Below, in pieces: positions 32,469 through 43,208 of a stretch of 64,000 nucleotides of DNA (position 1 is the stretch's first letter; every line of letters begins with the position of its first letter). The DNA is taken from assembly GCA_009767595.1 (NCBI GenBank), contig VSDK01026359.1, positions 613,746-677,745 of the forward strand, written 5' to 3'. The DNA is from Symbiodinium kawagutii. Taxonomy: Eukaryota > Sar > Dinophyceae > Suessiales > Symbiodiniaceae. The position numbers and the translations under genes were made by a program. The notes beneath the pieces are model-generated. The model was not told the DNA's origin and did not search any database. It worked only from the letters and a program-made list of their open reading frames with translations.

Positions 32469-32788
32469 GTGAGGTGGGTCGGTTCCGCATCGCGCGACAG
32501 AAAGCTGGACTTCTGCCACTCAGCTGTGCCAGCTGCGCCCTGAAGGTTCTGACGGATTGATGATGGGTTTGGCAGGTTACTGGGATGTGACTGGTTGACC
32601 CATGCTGGTGAGAGTTAACCATTATTCCCATGCTTTTCAATTGTTCATTGTAGATATTCCTGGTGAATCCTGTTGGTGCCTGGCAACCAAAGTTCACCAT
32701 GAACTCATGGGTTACTCATGGGAATGATGCCCAGGTAAATCAGATTAGCAGGATTAATCACGCTGTGGCTAAGAAATGACAAGTTCAG

Positions 32789-33040
32789 GTGCACTCTCGG
32801 GAATGTGACGAGTCAAAGAGATCTGATGATGTTCCGACCGTTCGCTTCATTGGGAGTCTGATGACAATGTTCGCCCCCAGGGATCATCCACGGGTCTTTG
32901 ACAGTCTCGGAATCTGGTCGTGGCTAATCCTGTGGATCACAAGCAGTAGAAATTCTCCGAAGCTGCCTCTATGGCTGTTTGTATTCCCTCTGCTAGATGC
33001 ACCTCAAGCCATACCGCGTTCAGCCATGAAGCCTTGTTGA
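32789..33040 (+). CDS. Possible coding region, weak
   Basis: An 83-codon frame including SDDVPTVRFIGSLMTMFAPR. A CGCCCCCAG|G acceptor (to 32880) and ATCTG|GTCGTG donor suggest a smaller exon. Hydrophobic residues near IWSWLILWITSS. Not firmly delimited. Confidence 0.35.
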   Translation: MHSRECDESKRSDDVPTVRFIGSLMTMFAPRDHPRVFDSLGIWSWLILWITSSRNSPKLPLWLFVFPLLDAPQAIPRSAMKPC

Positions 33041-33334
33041 TTAAGTATGAAGTTAATGCCATATTGAAGCCACTATTTGGCCATTATACCAACCACTACG
33101 CCAGCTGGTGTGATTATACCATCTTATACCACTACACCAGCTGGTATAATCATACTATACCAGCTGCTATCACTTTACCAACCTCTTGCAATTAAGTAGC
33201 ACTGAAGTACACCAGCAATTGGACTGGATGATTACTATATTATGCACTGCTGCAATGAGGCCACTACCAGCACTGAACCCACCAATACCAATGGATACCA
33301 CCAGCACTGACCCAACCACCAACCACCAACGTAG

Positions 33335-33470
33335 CCGTTGCTGAAGCCTTGGTTTGCCTTGGTTCAGTGGCTCAGATCTCAGCTGCCGACCTCACCGAGG
33401 ATCCGCCCCCGCACGGCGGGGGACAACTCGGAGGAGGCGCCGGCAGCATGTGCAACTGGGAAATCCCTGG
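33335..33470 (+). CDS. Candidate exon
   Basis: ACCAACGTAG to CCCTGG|GTGAAA. The frame AVAEALVCLGSVAQISAADL continues TEDPPPHGGGQLGGGAGSMC. A small-residue helix then a Gly/Pro linker. An alternative acceptor, TTTGCCTTGGTTCAG (to 33367), would shorten it. High GC. Confidence 0.65.
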
Positions 33471-33764
33471 GTGAAATCCAGTGGTTTGATGGATGGTGAA
33501 GCAGTTTTATGGTGGTTAAATCCAGTTTGATATTCCCTCCAGCTTTCTGATTGATGGCTTTGTTAGAATCATTAGTTCTATCCTTCCAGTTTTATGATTG
33601 CTGGTTTCCTCCAGTTGTTTGGTGGTTAAATCATGTTAAATCCACTTAAACAGGTTTCCTCCAGTTTTATGGTGGTCAACCTTTCATCCAGGGGTTCTTT
33701 CAGTGTTTTGATGTTTGATGGTTTTGTTGGGATGGCGGCTCCCTTGACTCCGCGATACCTGGAG

Positions 33765-33822
33765 GGTGATTTTTGGGTGGGCAGACATGGAAGTCATGTT
33801 TTGGTTGAAGTAGAAGCGCGGG
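33765..33822 (+). CDS. Exon
   Basis: CGCGATACCTGGAG|G to CGCGGG|GTAGAA, frame GDFWVGRHGSHVLVEVEAR. Beta-strand-like alternation. The same frame upstream (MAAPLTPRYLE) is also open. Family unknown. Confidence 0.6.
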
Positions 33823-34071
33823 GTAGAATAAATTGGGTAGAATCATCATACTAGTGAGATCTAATGAGAAATTTGAGTAGAATAAATAAGTTGGGTAGAA
33901 CAGTAAGAAATTGACAGTTTGTTGTGGGGGTTAATGGTTGACCATTGGGTCTTAGTATCCAACGTAAAAGATAGGGACCAAATACAAAGTTGTGGCATGT
34001 AGTGGATCGTGGAGGGACTGTGAAAATGTAGCAACCTGGTTGGAAATCGTCCCGGGCGCGCCAAAATGAAG

Positions 34072-34125
34072 GTGCTCCGGAGGAAGAAAACATCGGAAAA
34101 CCAGAAATTTTGGCTGTGAACGGAG
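34072..34125 (+). CDS. Weak candidate exon
   Basis: AATGAAG|G to CGGAG|GTACAT, frame APEEENIGKPEILAVNG. The acceptor is purine-rich and a long minus-strand frame overlaps, so this is tentative. Confidence 0.3.
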
Positions 34126-34940
34126 GTACATGGATGTGAAGGTTCTCGTGTCTTGGATGTGAACCATTTCTGGAAACACGAGAAATCAGCTGATATAACA
34201 TGAATCAGAAATCTTGCTTGATATGAGGCTTGTACTCATGACGATTAACATGATTGAGTATTATCTACAAGATGGGTGTTTTGGAAGCCAACCCCAAACT
34301 GGTTGGTTTACTGATTAGTTCTTGGAAGATCGGTGGATTTTGGTGCTCTCATAGCGGTAGATATGTTGGCTACTGATGTCGGGTGCCTTTCCGGGAGCTT
34401 GCTGATGATCCGTTTTTGATGAGCAGCTGAGTTTCAGGGAAACGGTCAACAATGTGGCTAACCGTTGGTAAATAGTGTTTAATCATGGATAATGTCATGA
34501 TAGATAATGCTTTAACCATAGTTGATCATGCTTAGATAATGCTTAACTGTTGGTTTTCCGTTATTATCCAATGGATATCAGTTAGCATTATTTACCAACA
34601 GGTAGGGTTTTTGATATTTCAGCTAACTGTTGGTAAATATTGCGCTTAATCATGGATAATGTTAATGACGATAGTCAGATATACTTAGCAATGGTTTATA
34701 ATGCTTGACAATTGACAACCACGATGAGTCATTCAACCGAGAGGATTTCCATATAATCAGTCAAACAATGATGACAAATTCCATGTCAGGGTTCTTGGAG
34801 AATTAGTTTGGAATCCTGTCGGAGTTCCACCCACCAAACTGGAGACGTTGGCGACCTGCAAACATTTGAGTTGGTAAATGCTTTCAATTTTGAACGTGGA
34901 GGATATTCTGTCTACTCCCAAGGCAAACTGTTTCGGACAG

Positions 34941-34998
34941 AAGGTTGCCACCCTGAGACGACGTTCCGATCATCCTCGCCGCCCCTTTTGACTGACCG
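34941..34998 (+). CDS. Candidate small exon
   Basis: CTGTTTCGGACAG to GACCG|GTGGGG, frame GCHPETTFRSSSPPLLTD. Upstream, another possible exon at 34825-34873 (VPPTKLETLATCKHLS) ends at a GTAAAT donor. Confidence 0.4.
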
Positions 34999-35158
34999 GT
35001 GGGGTAGCGAAACCAGCGACAAGCTGTGAGACAGTCAGAAAGCATCAAGGAATTCCTACTGTAGCACCTGTGGCCACGGTTCAGGTCACCACTACATGAC
35101 AAATTGTTCGGTCATCATCAGTATCACCAGTATAGTTGGACCTCCCGTACCCTTGGAG

Positions 35159-35218
35159 CTCACAAGTCTGACCAACAGATCACTACGACGCCCCAACAGC
35201 AAGGCACGCCTATGCCCA
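35159..35218 (+). CDS. Candidate exon, Gln/Thr-rich
   Basis: CCTCCCGTACCCTTGGAG to GCCCA|GTGCGT, 60 nt. The frame reads HKSDQQITTTPQQQGTPMP. Another frame (LTSLTNRSLRRPNSKARLCP) is also open. Confidence 0.45.
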
Positions 35219-35480
35219 GTGCGTGGGCTGGTTGATCATGAGCTAAGAACAGAACAACCAGCGATAGGACGGCTCACCAATTCACGAATTCTGGTCATTG
35301 TTTGGTGTGTTTGCAACCATTTCATGGTTTTACATCACCATGTTTCGAGCCCTTTGTCATTGACTACCAACCTTGACCAAACAAACACGGATTCTGGAGA
35401 AATACCGCAAATCAAGGATAGTTTCCAACAGCAAAGAATCACCAACTCACTAACCATCATCCATCATCCTTTTGCAGCAG

Positions 35481-35749
35481 CCTCGAAGGAACCATCATAC
35501 CGCTGGATATCAATGGGGCTACCCTGGCGACACCCGGATACCGCAGCACTGGACACACCGCCAAAAGCCCCTTATGCTGCGCCATGGGGCGCCATGTTCG
35601 AATTTGATTTCGATGACTTGGACGAAGAAGAGAGTCCAAGGGAGAAGTTTGAACCTGGCCACTTTGCAAAAGAGGGGAGCTCATCACTTGTTGCACTGCC
35701 TCGTTTTTGGAGTCTGAATGGCAAAATCATTACTAGTTGGTGGTTCTAA
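35481..35749 (+). CDS. Candidate exon, acidic, 3' end unclear
   Basis: CATCCTTTTGCAGCAG is a good acceptor. The frame SKEPSYRWISMGLPWRHPDT continues AALDTPPKAPYAAPWGAMFE and FDFDDLDEEESPREKFEPGH, then HFAKEG, to a TAA at 35747-35749. The acidic DLDEEE patch is distinctive. Composition beyond about 35680 drifts to intron-like, but no clear donor was found. The frame is open from 35096. Confidence 0.6.
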
Positions 35750-35782
35750 AGATTTGTGAAAATTCCTATGTCATTGGAGTGT

Positions 35783-35870
35783 GAACAGTTTTTCCTCATA
35801 TTTGGGATAGTTATATTGTTTTGTGGCTGTTTGTGAACAGTTTTTCCTCATATTTGGGATAGTTATAGTC
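35783..35870. repeat. 50-bp direct duplication
   Basis: GTGAACAGTTTTTCCTCATA plus TTTGGGATAGTTATA occurs twice, 50 bp apart. The copies look identical, so this is a recent local duplication. Confidence 0.9.
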
Positions 35871-35900
35871 GATGTTGGTAGACTGACTCGTCTTTGACAG

Positions 35901-35975
35901 GGGCAGCTGTGTAGCTTCGCCGCTGCGCATGGCTCAGCTGTTAGAAGATCACAAGGCTGGCACTTCACAGCCACG
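35901..35975 (+). CDS. Exon with strong splice sites
   Basis: GACTGACTCGTCTTTGACAG|G and CCACG|GTGAGA bracket 75 nt. Two frames are open: GQLCSFAAAHGSAVRRSQGW then HFTAT, and SCVASPLRMAQLLEDHKAGT. The splice sites are convincing even though the frame is not. Confidence 0.75.
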
Positions 35976-36601
35976 GTGAGACCACGAACCAATGGGGTGA
36001 TGACTACCATGCGCTGGTGCGGCTGCTATCAGTCACTGTCCACCGTGGTTGATTCACTACCAGACTTATCGATTACACTATTCAATAGAGTAACCACCAG
36101 AGTTATGGATGATTCACCAGTATTTACAATCGTAAGCCGTTTGATTACGACCAAAGAGGGCGGTTGGTTGATGAGGGCTAGAATCAGGAATAATAGTCAA
36201 TGAATCTCGGAAGAACATCATTGAACATCCCCATGCCATGACACAAAACCTGGAAAGCCCAAATTGAAATCATGATTCGTGGGATTTTGTACTTTGATTA
36301 CTTCGAGAGGGTTCCCTAGTTTGAGAAACACCCATCTACACATTATCAATGACGCACCTGGAAATAAACTAACCATCTTGTGTAATCAACCAACCATTTT
36401 GGATAATCAACCAACCATTTCGGGGGTTCCCCTATGTTGAGAAACAACGGACTATAGCTGACTTAGAAACCATCATATAGTTACGCCCACTATCATTGTT
36501 GGTTATTCTCCCTTATTAGCCACGAACCACCATTTAACATCATCGTGTGTAGGGTTCCCCATGGTTCCAAGAAACCGCCATATCTACCATGGCCTCCCCA
36601 G

Positions 36602-36683
36602 ACCAACCTGGTTCCAGACCAGGTGATTTGCTGCGTGCGCTGAGCCCTGCTATGATGAGGGAGGAAGCGAACCTGCGCGGCGA
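36602..36683 (+). CDS. Candidate exon, donor unclear
   Basis: CATGGCCTCCCCAG then frame QPGSRPGDLLRALSPAMMRE, then EANLRGD, to TAA (36684-36686). A diverged family A end (AAGAAACCGCCATAT) lies 15 bp upstream of the acceptor. There is no GT donor before the stop except GTGCGC at 36634; a GC donor (GCGGCG, 36676) or a terminal exon are alternatives. Confidence 0.5.
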
Positions 36684-36699
36684 TTAATGAGGCAACATG

Positions 36700-37570
36700 G
36701 GGGCAATCATGGGTCAAATATGTGTTTTAATAATGGTTTAAGGGATAGTAGTTAAGAATAATGGTTAATAATTAAGTGTTTTAATAATGGTTCAATTATG
36801 GATAGTAGTGTTAACAATGATTTCAACCATGGGTCAATTAAGTCTTTTACTAATATTTTGAGATATTTTGAGTCTGATAGTGGTTTCATAGTGGTTCATA
36901 GTGTTAACAATGATTATGATAATGGATCAATTAAATGTGTTCATAATGTTTTCAATCATGTTTAATTAATAATGTTTTAACAATGGTACAATGATGGGTT
37001 AATTGAAGGTTGATGATAATGGTTCAATCATAGTTGATATGTTCAACGATAGCGGGCAAATAATGTTAAGAATTAATCATGGGCTAATAATGGGTGAAGA
37101 ATGGATTCATGGTGAGGCAATGATGGGTTCAGAATGGGTGAAGCATGGGTTAATGAACGATCGTGAGAATGGTTGAATAGGATACAAAGTCTTACTCAAG
37201 GCTTCAGAATGGTTTAGGAATGGTTGATGATTTTGACAATCAATTAATGATGTCAATAATGTGTTAGTAGCAGGAGTTGCCCGTTAACCCATAACAATGG
37301 GTAAACCCAAAATAAGCATCATGGGACAAATGGATCAATGATGTTGATAACTCGTAATAATGTCTCAATAATGGGCTCATAGTCCTAACGGTTAATAGTG
37401 ATGGTCCGGTATTGGTTTGAAATAGTGGTTAGTATCTTGGATCAACCGTGGGTCAATAATAGGTTGGCAATGCTTCATGATGTCAATGGGGAACAGCTAC
37501 TTGATGGGCATAGTTCAACTGGTTAGTGATGCTTGATATTGGCTGATGATGAAAAAAGATAATTGGTCGT
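36700..37570. other. TGG/ATAATGG-rich intron, no gene seen
   Basis: AATAATGGTTAA and ATGGGTCAATAATG words throughout, the TGG-type half of an intron. Confidence 0.6.
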
Positions 37571-37771
37571 GGTTCATATTCTGAATATTGAAGCAAAAGC
37601 ATCGCTAGCAACGGTAGGAGATTCGTGGTCTCGCATGAATGAAACTCGTGTCATATCCATGTCATATATCTGATAGCTGTGGTTGGTCATTCTAACCAAG
37701 TCCTGGGCAAATGTCATAGATATATGACATGGATGACATTTTTTCATGGTGGATTGCACCTGTCGTGGCAG

Positions 37772-37862
37772 TTGGCTCCTGGCCACGTTCCAAGGACTTT
37801 GCAGAGCCAGGCACTTGCGAAGCATCTCGGACCAGCTGTGGGACGCCCTGGGAACGCTGATG
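37772..37862 (+). CDS. Exon
   Basis: CACCTGTCGTGGCAG to CTGATG|GTGACT, 91 nt. The frame WLLATFQGLCRARHLRSISD continues QLWDALGTLM, a helical pattern. The open frame extends a little further (VTAISAISAIPSK). Family not recognised. Confidence 0.65.
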
Positions 37863-37922
37863 GTGACTGCCATCTCTGCCATCTCTGCCATCCCCTCTAA
37901 GCGATCCCGTCCCAGTTCGGCC

Positions 37923-38033
37923 CATATGGTGGTTTCTCAAAATATGGGACCCCCAAACTGGTTGGTTTAGTACTACTAAATAACTATAGATGGATGATGT
38001 AGGGGTACCCCCATTTTGAGAAACACCCATATG
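37923..38033. mobile_element. MITE-like element, family A, well preserved
   Basis: ATATGGTGGTTTCTCAAAAT at the left and ATTTTGAGAAACACCCATAT at the right. CATATGG on both sides may be target plus TIR. Body CCCCCAAACTGGTTGGTTTA and GGGGTACCCCC as in other copies. About 111 bp. Confidence 0.85.
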
Positions 38034-38292
38034 GAAATTCAACAAGTTGTGAATCGCTCTTCTTGCTGACATTTCTGATCAAGCTACTGTGAATCTATGT
38101 GGTGTGATATCCACTAGTGCATCGATATTCTTTACATATTTACATATGCAATTATGTGTATATCAAAAACATATAGTATTTGTAATGTATATCTATTATA
38201 AAAATATGACTGTGAATTGACGATTGTGAAGAGGGTCATCCACATGCATCATTCATTGATCATCCTGCCGTGGTTTGGTTTGCCTTCGTAAG

Positions 38293-38350
38293 AGTGTTCT
38301 CTGAAAGGGCTTGTAGCTACAACGGATCGGTGTCTTCAACAGTTTACTTG
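38293..38350 (+). CDS. Candidate exon
   Basis: CCTTCGTAAG to TACTTG|GTGGTT, frame VFSERACSYNGSVSSTVYL. The frame continues open to 38467. Confidence 0.4.
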
Positions 38351-38518
38351 GTGGTTCATCACAATAATCAGCAGCAGAAGCGGTGTGATGTTAGTGATAC
38401 ATGTGCCACTTTGAGAAATATGACCAACTGCTTAATTGTTTGCATGATTTGTAGATTGTTGTTGTAATCTTATATCAGTTTTACAAACCGTGTTCAGAAC
38501 ATGACCAACTTGAGAAAT

Positions 38519-38620
38519 TTGGGTTTGTCCATAAATGATGTACTTCTATAGTTGGTTAGTTTTCCTATTAATATCGGCTATTATTGGTTGGTAGTTACCA
38601 CTATTTATGGACAAACCCAT
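38519..38620. mobile_element. MITE-like element, family C copy 2
   Basis: TTGGGTTTGTCCATAAATGA at the left, CACTATTTATGGACAAACCC at the right: at least 14-bp inverted ends. About 100 bp. Confidence 0.8.
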
Positions 38621-38689
38621 CTGACATAACCCATCTGGTGACCAAGGGATAACAGTTCTGGTAGCTGTTGACTGGGATGGCTATCCTGG

Positions 38690-39069
38690 TTAAGCAGCTC
38701 ACCAGTAAATGATACGCATCAATTAATGTCTACCCAGGATTAATAAACTCCTAGGTTGATTAATACAGGCTTTCCCCCAAAAGCCGACTGGTTTCCCATT
38801 AAAATGGTAACCCCCCACAATTAACCCTGTTACCATCATTAAACTAAAGTTAACCCTGGATTAATAAACCCATTAAAATGGTAACTGGAGGCTTTAGCTT
38901 CATCCATTATTGTTGGTTGTTATGCCCTTGTTATTACAACCAACATTAACCCTCACAATGTGGGTTAAGATTAATAAGCAGTGCTTATAGTGTTATTACT
39001 TATAACCTTTATTAAGCACTATAACCCCCACAACTAATAACCCTCGGGTTCAGCTTCCAGGGTTAACAG
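38690..39069. other. GGATTAATAAAC/ACCCCCACA repeat-rich intron end
   Basis: Repeated segments (CATTAAAATGGTAAC twice; TTAACCCTGGATTAATAAAC-like twice), probably nested diverged elements. No coding signal. Confidence 0.5.
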
Positions 39070-39207
39070 TACAGGCTCACGTATCGCTGGTCAAGCACCA
39101 TGTGGCGCGCGTCGCGGCCGAGGCTGCCGGCGGGCGCAGAGGTGCAGGTGCTGCTGGTGTGCGGCCGGCGGCTGCTAGTGGCGGCGGAGCGTGGCAGCCA
39201 GGGCTGG
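39070..39207 (+). CDS. Exon with consensus GTGAGT donor, very GC-rich
   Basis: GGGTTAACAG to GGCTGG|GTGAGT: 138 nt, 46 whole codons. The frame YRLTYRWSSTMWRASRPRLP continues AGAEVQVLLVCGRRLLVAAE, then RGSQGW. Third positions are almost all G/C, strongly favouring this frame. An arginine-rich stretch is followed by a beta-strand pair. Family not recognised. Confidence 0.75.
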
Positions 39208-39465
39208 GTGAGTTGTGAAGCCTTAGAGACTTGGGGCCTTGCAGTGGGTGGATGGTGGGAGGGGAGGCTTGGGTGAGTTCCGGCATAGCCACATGGAAAG
39301 CGGCTCAAGGATCATGGGGAAGAATTATGAATGATGGGTGGTTGGGTTGTGGGCTGCTTGTTTCGTTGATCGGATTTGGGTTTGAATAAATTTTGAATTT
39401 GTTTGATCTGACTGATGGTGGACATTTGATGGTTTGTGCTTCATGATGGAATGATTCGGTGTGGT

Positions 39466-39466
<1 letters not shown>

Positions 39467-39537
<71 letters not shown>

Positions 39538-39541
39538 GTGG

Positions 39542-39576
<35 letters not shown>

Positions 39577-39580
39577 GTGA
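39467..39580. repeat. (GAT)n microsatellite
   Basis: Second long GAT array, again giving poly-Asp, poly-Met and minus-strand poly-His artefacts. Confidence 0.95.
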
Positions 39581-39715
39581 CGATGGTCATGCTGGTCATG
39601 CTGGTGATAAGGCTGGTGGTTGTCCTGGTTGTGGTCACGATGCAAGTGATGGTGATCTGGCCGTGGCCATGTCTGTGAGCACATGGGAGGGCCAAAATGA
39701 TGTGAATATTCATAG

Positions 39716-39900
39716 ATATGGTGGTCTCTCAAAGTTGGGGTACACCCACATCGTTTAGTTATTAACCATTCATAGTCCTCAACCACTATAGTTGGTATAT
39801 CCCCTAGGATTGCTCATGATTCCCTTGTTAATGACCATTGTCAACCATTGTTGAACCAACCATGACTTTGGGGCTCCCTAGTTTGAGAAGCCATCCACAT
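39716..39900. mobile_element. MITE-like element, family A, expanded
   Basis: ATATGGTGGTCTCTCAAAGT to TAGTTTGAGAAGCCATCCACAT. About 75 bp longer than typical copies because of extra CCATTGTCAACCATTG words in the middle. Confidence 0.65.
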
Positions 39901-40665
39901 AGTTGGTATATATCCCCTATCATCGTTGGTCATTATACCAGCTTTACCAACCATTAACCACCATTGACCAAACTATTTGATGGTATTAAACAACCATTAG
40001 CCACCATTAGCCATGGTCATTTTCCCTCATCAGTGGCGCATATTGACCAACCATATCCATCATTAGCCATTGTATTGATGCTTATCCCCCAGTATTGATG
40101 GTGAACATTGACCCTTTCTGTCGTATCTTCATACTATAGCCATTAGGGGAAAGTAGGCGATCCTCCCAAGCCGATGATCCTCCCCAGAAATAGCTCATCA
40201 ATAAGCCTTTATTAATAGTACGACCAGGAGTGAATTTGTCCAACCACTGCCTGCTAGACCTGGCATCATCAAGCAGCCATAAATCACGGGGGGCTGGGGA
40301 TCGTTTCTGAACCACGGATCGTTAAGCGATGTTTGATGAAAGATAAGATGAAACGACCTAAGCTACTTGTGATAAGACTGGATGTGGTTCATGTAGAAAG
40401 TAAGAATTTGGAAGATCACAAACTGTTGATGGTTTGGTAAACATCATTTAGAAACTAGTAATCAATCATTGAACTTTATTTAGATCACTTGACTGCCATT
40501 TATTGGCCATTCATTCATTTAGAATCTACTTATCAACTGTCAATAAACCAGAACTGGTTCTTGGTTGAACGACCCTTATGAAAAATACTAGTCAACCATT
40601 TGTTAGTAACTACTAGGGAAAATAAAAAAGTTTCAAACCACCAACCGGACAAGCTATGCTTGTAG

Positions 40666-40770
40666 CGCCTCACTAGCTGTGCCCGAGGATGGCACGGTCT
40701 TGTGGCAGCTCCATGGCAGTGCCCCCGCCGCATGCGACTCCGCTCTCCGCGATAGCGGAGGGGAGATCAG
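40666..40770 (+). CDS. Exon with probable GC donor
   Basis: TATGCTTGTAG then frame ASLAVPEDGTVLWQLHGSAP, then AACDSALRDSGGEI, ending ATCAG|GCAAGG, which fits the GC-AG donor consensus. No GT donor is suitable. A family D end (GTTTCAAACCACCAACC) lies about 20 bp before the acceptor. Likely beta-rich (WD-like DGTVLWQL, too short to assign). Confidence 0.65.
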
Positions 40771-40799
40771 GCAAGGAAGGACGGGAACCCGAATGATTA

Positions 40800-41780
40800 A
40801 GGAATGCTTCATGAATGGTTTGTAAGAACGGTGGGTTAATGATGGTTAGTCATGCTTAGTGATGGTTAATGATGCTGAGTGTTGCTTTGTGATGCTGAGT
40901 GGTTGGTGAATGGCTAGTAACGGTTGATTATGGTGGTTGATAACAGCAATGATTAATGAATGGCTCATTTGATGGTTGTGTAATGATTAGTAACCATGGT
41001 AGAATGGTGACTGGTTACTCAGAATGGTTGGTGAATGATGCTTAATCATGGTCAATGAATGGTTATACAATGATGTTTAATGATGGTTAGTGGTTGATTA
41101 TATAATGACCCCAATCATTGAGAGTGGCTCACTTAATGCTGGACTCGATTAATGGTAAGTGGTTAGGTTTGTGGTCGATCCTTTAGATGCCTGGTTCAAG
41201 CCATTGATTCTAATGATTTACTGTACATCATTAACCATTGTTCATCACTATTTATCGTTGCTATAAAACCATTATTACCCTAAGGAACTATTGCTAGTTA
41301 TTAAATAAATATTGCTCATCATTGTGAACAAAATCTTACCCGTTACAAGCCATCATGAATTATCCTTGATATTCATCATCATCATCAACCACTGTTAAGA
41401 CTAGTATGAACCGTTGTTAGCCATTCCGATCTATCATTGATCATCATTGATCGCAATTGTTTGTCAAGATAGCAGTTTACCTCGTTGGTTGACCAGTATC
41501 TACTGCTGATTCTTAATACTCACCATTCCCAGATCATCATGAGTCATCATTGACGATCGTTAACAATAATGAATCCTAGGGATTTGCCATCAACCAACCA
41601 GTTAACCAGTTCATAAACAATCATTCAGCATCATTGACCATCCATAGATGAGCCATAATAATCATGAAAAGTCACCATGTGTGTCATGAAAAGTCATCAT
41701 TCTTATCATGAAAAGTCATCGTTTGTACCCTGAAATCACCATTCCAATCCACATCAACCACGCTTGGACCGCAACTGCCA
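40800..41780. other. Intron switching from TGATGG to CATCATTGACC words
   Basis: To about 41180 the sequence is GGTTAATGATGG-type. From about 41200 to 41760 it is CCATCATTGA/AACCATTG-type, the reverse complement. No gene seen. Confidence 0.65.
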
Positions 41781-41781
41781 G

Positions 41782-41840
41782 GCCATTTCGCGAAGCTGAT
41801 CGACCATGGCTCAGGCTGGTGGAGCAAATAGCGGCGCTTG
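41782..41840 (+). CDS. Candidate exon, frame ambiguous
   Basis: GCAACTGCCAG|G to GCTTG|GTTGGG with frame PFREADRPWLRLVEQIAAL. An alternative frame, HFAKLIDHGSGW, would splice at GGCTG|GTGGAG. GC-rich island. Confidence 0.45.
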
Positions 41841-42054
41841 GTTGGGACCGACAGCCATGGGTGTGGGGGTTTTGACCGATCCGCCAGTTTGGGTGCCCCA
41901 CAGTTCTGTTAGGTTTATCACTACAAATGGTTCATATGGTTGGTTGGTTATTGCCAATGGTTGATTGAGGTTTAATACTATTGGTTTAACAATGGTTCAC
42001 AATGGTTATTAATCAGGGAATAAGAAGCAAATATAGGGGATGTTCCAAGGCTTA

Positions 42055-42118
42055 TTGCTATAAATGTTTGATATAAAGGATGATTTGGAGACACCCCTAT
42101 TTTGAGAAGCACCCATAC
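42055..42118. mobile_element. MITE-like element, family A, right part
   Basis: AAAGGATGATTTGGAGACACCCCTATTTTGAGAAGCACCCATAC-type terminus. The left half is missing or too diverged. Confidence 0.55.
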
Positions 42119-42528
42119 ACCCCATTTCAGGGTGAGCAAGACATGAGCTACAAAGGATAGGCTACTTACCAGATGATTGATAGTGCTGATTACAATTGCC
42201 CATGGTTGCCCGTGACTATTGTTATAATCATGATTTATTCTGATGGCAACAATGTTGGCTCTGATGGTTACTATAGTGGTTGATAAATACTTGTTATTTG
42301 ACGGTTCAACATGATTACATGGTTAATCTATGGAATGGCTGATGATGGCCAATGATGGTCAATGAGCAAATGCACAATACTTAACAGCTTGATTGAGGTT
42401 GGTTAATGACGATCAATGAGTACTGATCAGGAAATCCCAACTACAGTAGATAATCATGTTCAATGATAGGCACTCGCCAACTAGAATTGTCCATGATGCT
42501 CGATGATGACTAACTATGATTTGGGAAG

Positions 42529-42619
42529 TGGACGATGGCTAGCAATGGATGAACATGCTTGCCAATGTTGGGTGTTTCCTGAATTGCTGATGTTGTGTCA
42601 TCAACAAAATCGGCAAGAA
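42529..42619 (+). CDS. Candidate exon
   Basis: GATTTGGGAAG then frame GRWLAMDEHACQCWVFPELL, then MLCHQQNRQE, ending AAGAA|GTCATG. The acceptor is purine-rich. The frame stays open to 42700. Confidence 0.4.
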
Positions 42620-42750
42620 GTCATGCTGCTGCTGTTTTGTTGCTTTCCGCAATGGCCTACAATGTATAGTTGGCGGTCAATTCTAGCTCAGAATCGATGA
42701 ATATTGTATATCATAACAGCACAAGACAACAACGACATCCCTTCTGCAAG

Positions 42751-42837
42751 GGAGACACGGAGTCTTAGTCGTCCCAGGTTGCGATGGTTCATGTTTTCAG
42801 AGGTATCCGACAGCAATGGTATTCGAGTAATGATACG
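42751..42837 (+). CDS. Exon ending at a family A element
   Basis: ACATCCCTTCTGCAAG|G is a good acceptor. The frame ETRSLSRPRLRWFMFSEVSD continues SNGIRVMI and stops at ATACG|GTGGTTTCTC, where the GT donor is the first part of the TIR of the element at 42838. 87 nt. This is the clearest case here of an element supplying a splice donor. Confidence 0.65.
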
Positions 42838-42940
42838 GTGGTTTCTCAAAATAGGGAACCCAAAAACTGGTTGGTTTACTACTATATACAGTTATTATTG
42901 GATGATTTGGGGGTACCCCAATTTTGAGAAACCCCTATAC
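42838..42940. mobile_element. MITE-like element, family A, providing a donor
   Basis: GTGGTTTCTCAAAATAGGGA at the left, CCCAATTTTGAGAAACCCCTAT at the right, body AAACTGGTTGGTTTACTACT and TTGGATGATTTGGGGG. It starts exactly where the upstream exon ends. Confidence 0.85.
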
Positions 42941-43020
42941 GGACATTACATCCAATTATTACCATTAGGATTAACAATTCTGGTAATAGATTGGCTACTA
43001 TACAAAATATTGATTTTAAG

Positions 43021-43065
43021 GATCAGCGTCCTATGGACGCTGAGGAAGCGTTTGTGTTTTTCTTG
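43021..43065 (+). CDS. Candidate small exon
   Basis: AATATTGATTTTAAG|G then frame DQRPMDAEEAFVFFL to TCTTG|GTCACT. The frame continues VTRILKLRHRFFD to a stop at 43108, so it could also be terminal. Confidence 0.5.
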
Positions 43066-43135
43066 GTCACTCGGATTTTGAAGCTTCGGCATAGATTCTT
43101 TGATTGAGATACGGGACTTCTAACAACATCCTCAG

Positions 43136-43208
43136 CCATCGATGTGCGAGTGCAGCATTTGTGACTGAAGTCTCCGGGCTTGGCTCTGATCGGCCAAGCT
43201 GCATTCAA
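43136..43208 (+). CDS. Exon
   Basis: CTTCTAACAACATCCTCAG to ATTCAA|GTTAGA, 73 nt. The frame HRCASAAFVTEVSGLGSDRP continues SCIQ. The other two plus frames contain stops, so the frame is firm. Family unknown. Confidence 0.65.

Noticed and set aside
33851..34201. 116-codon minus-strand open frame
   Set aside because: Composed partly of intron words in reverse (CCAACCC, CCATGT), no motif, no splice support.
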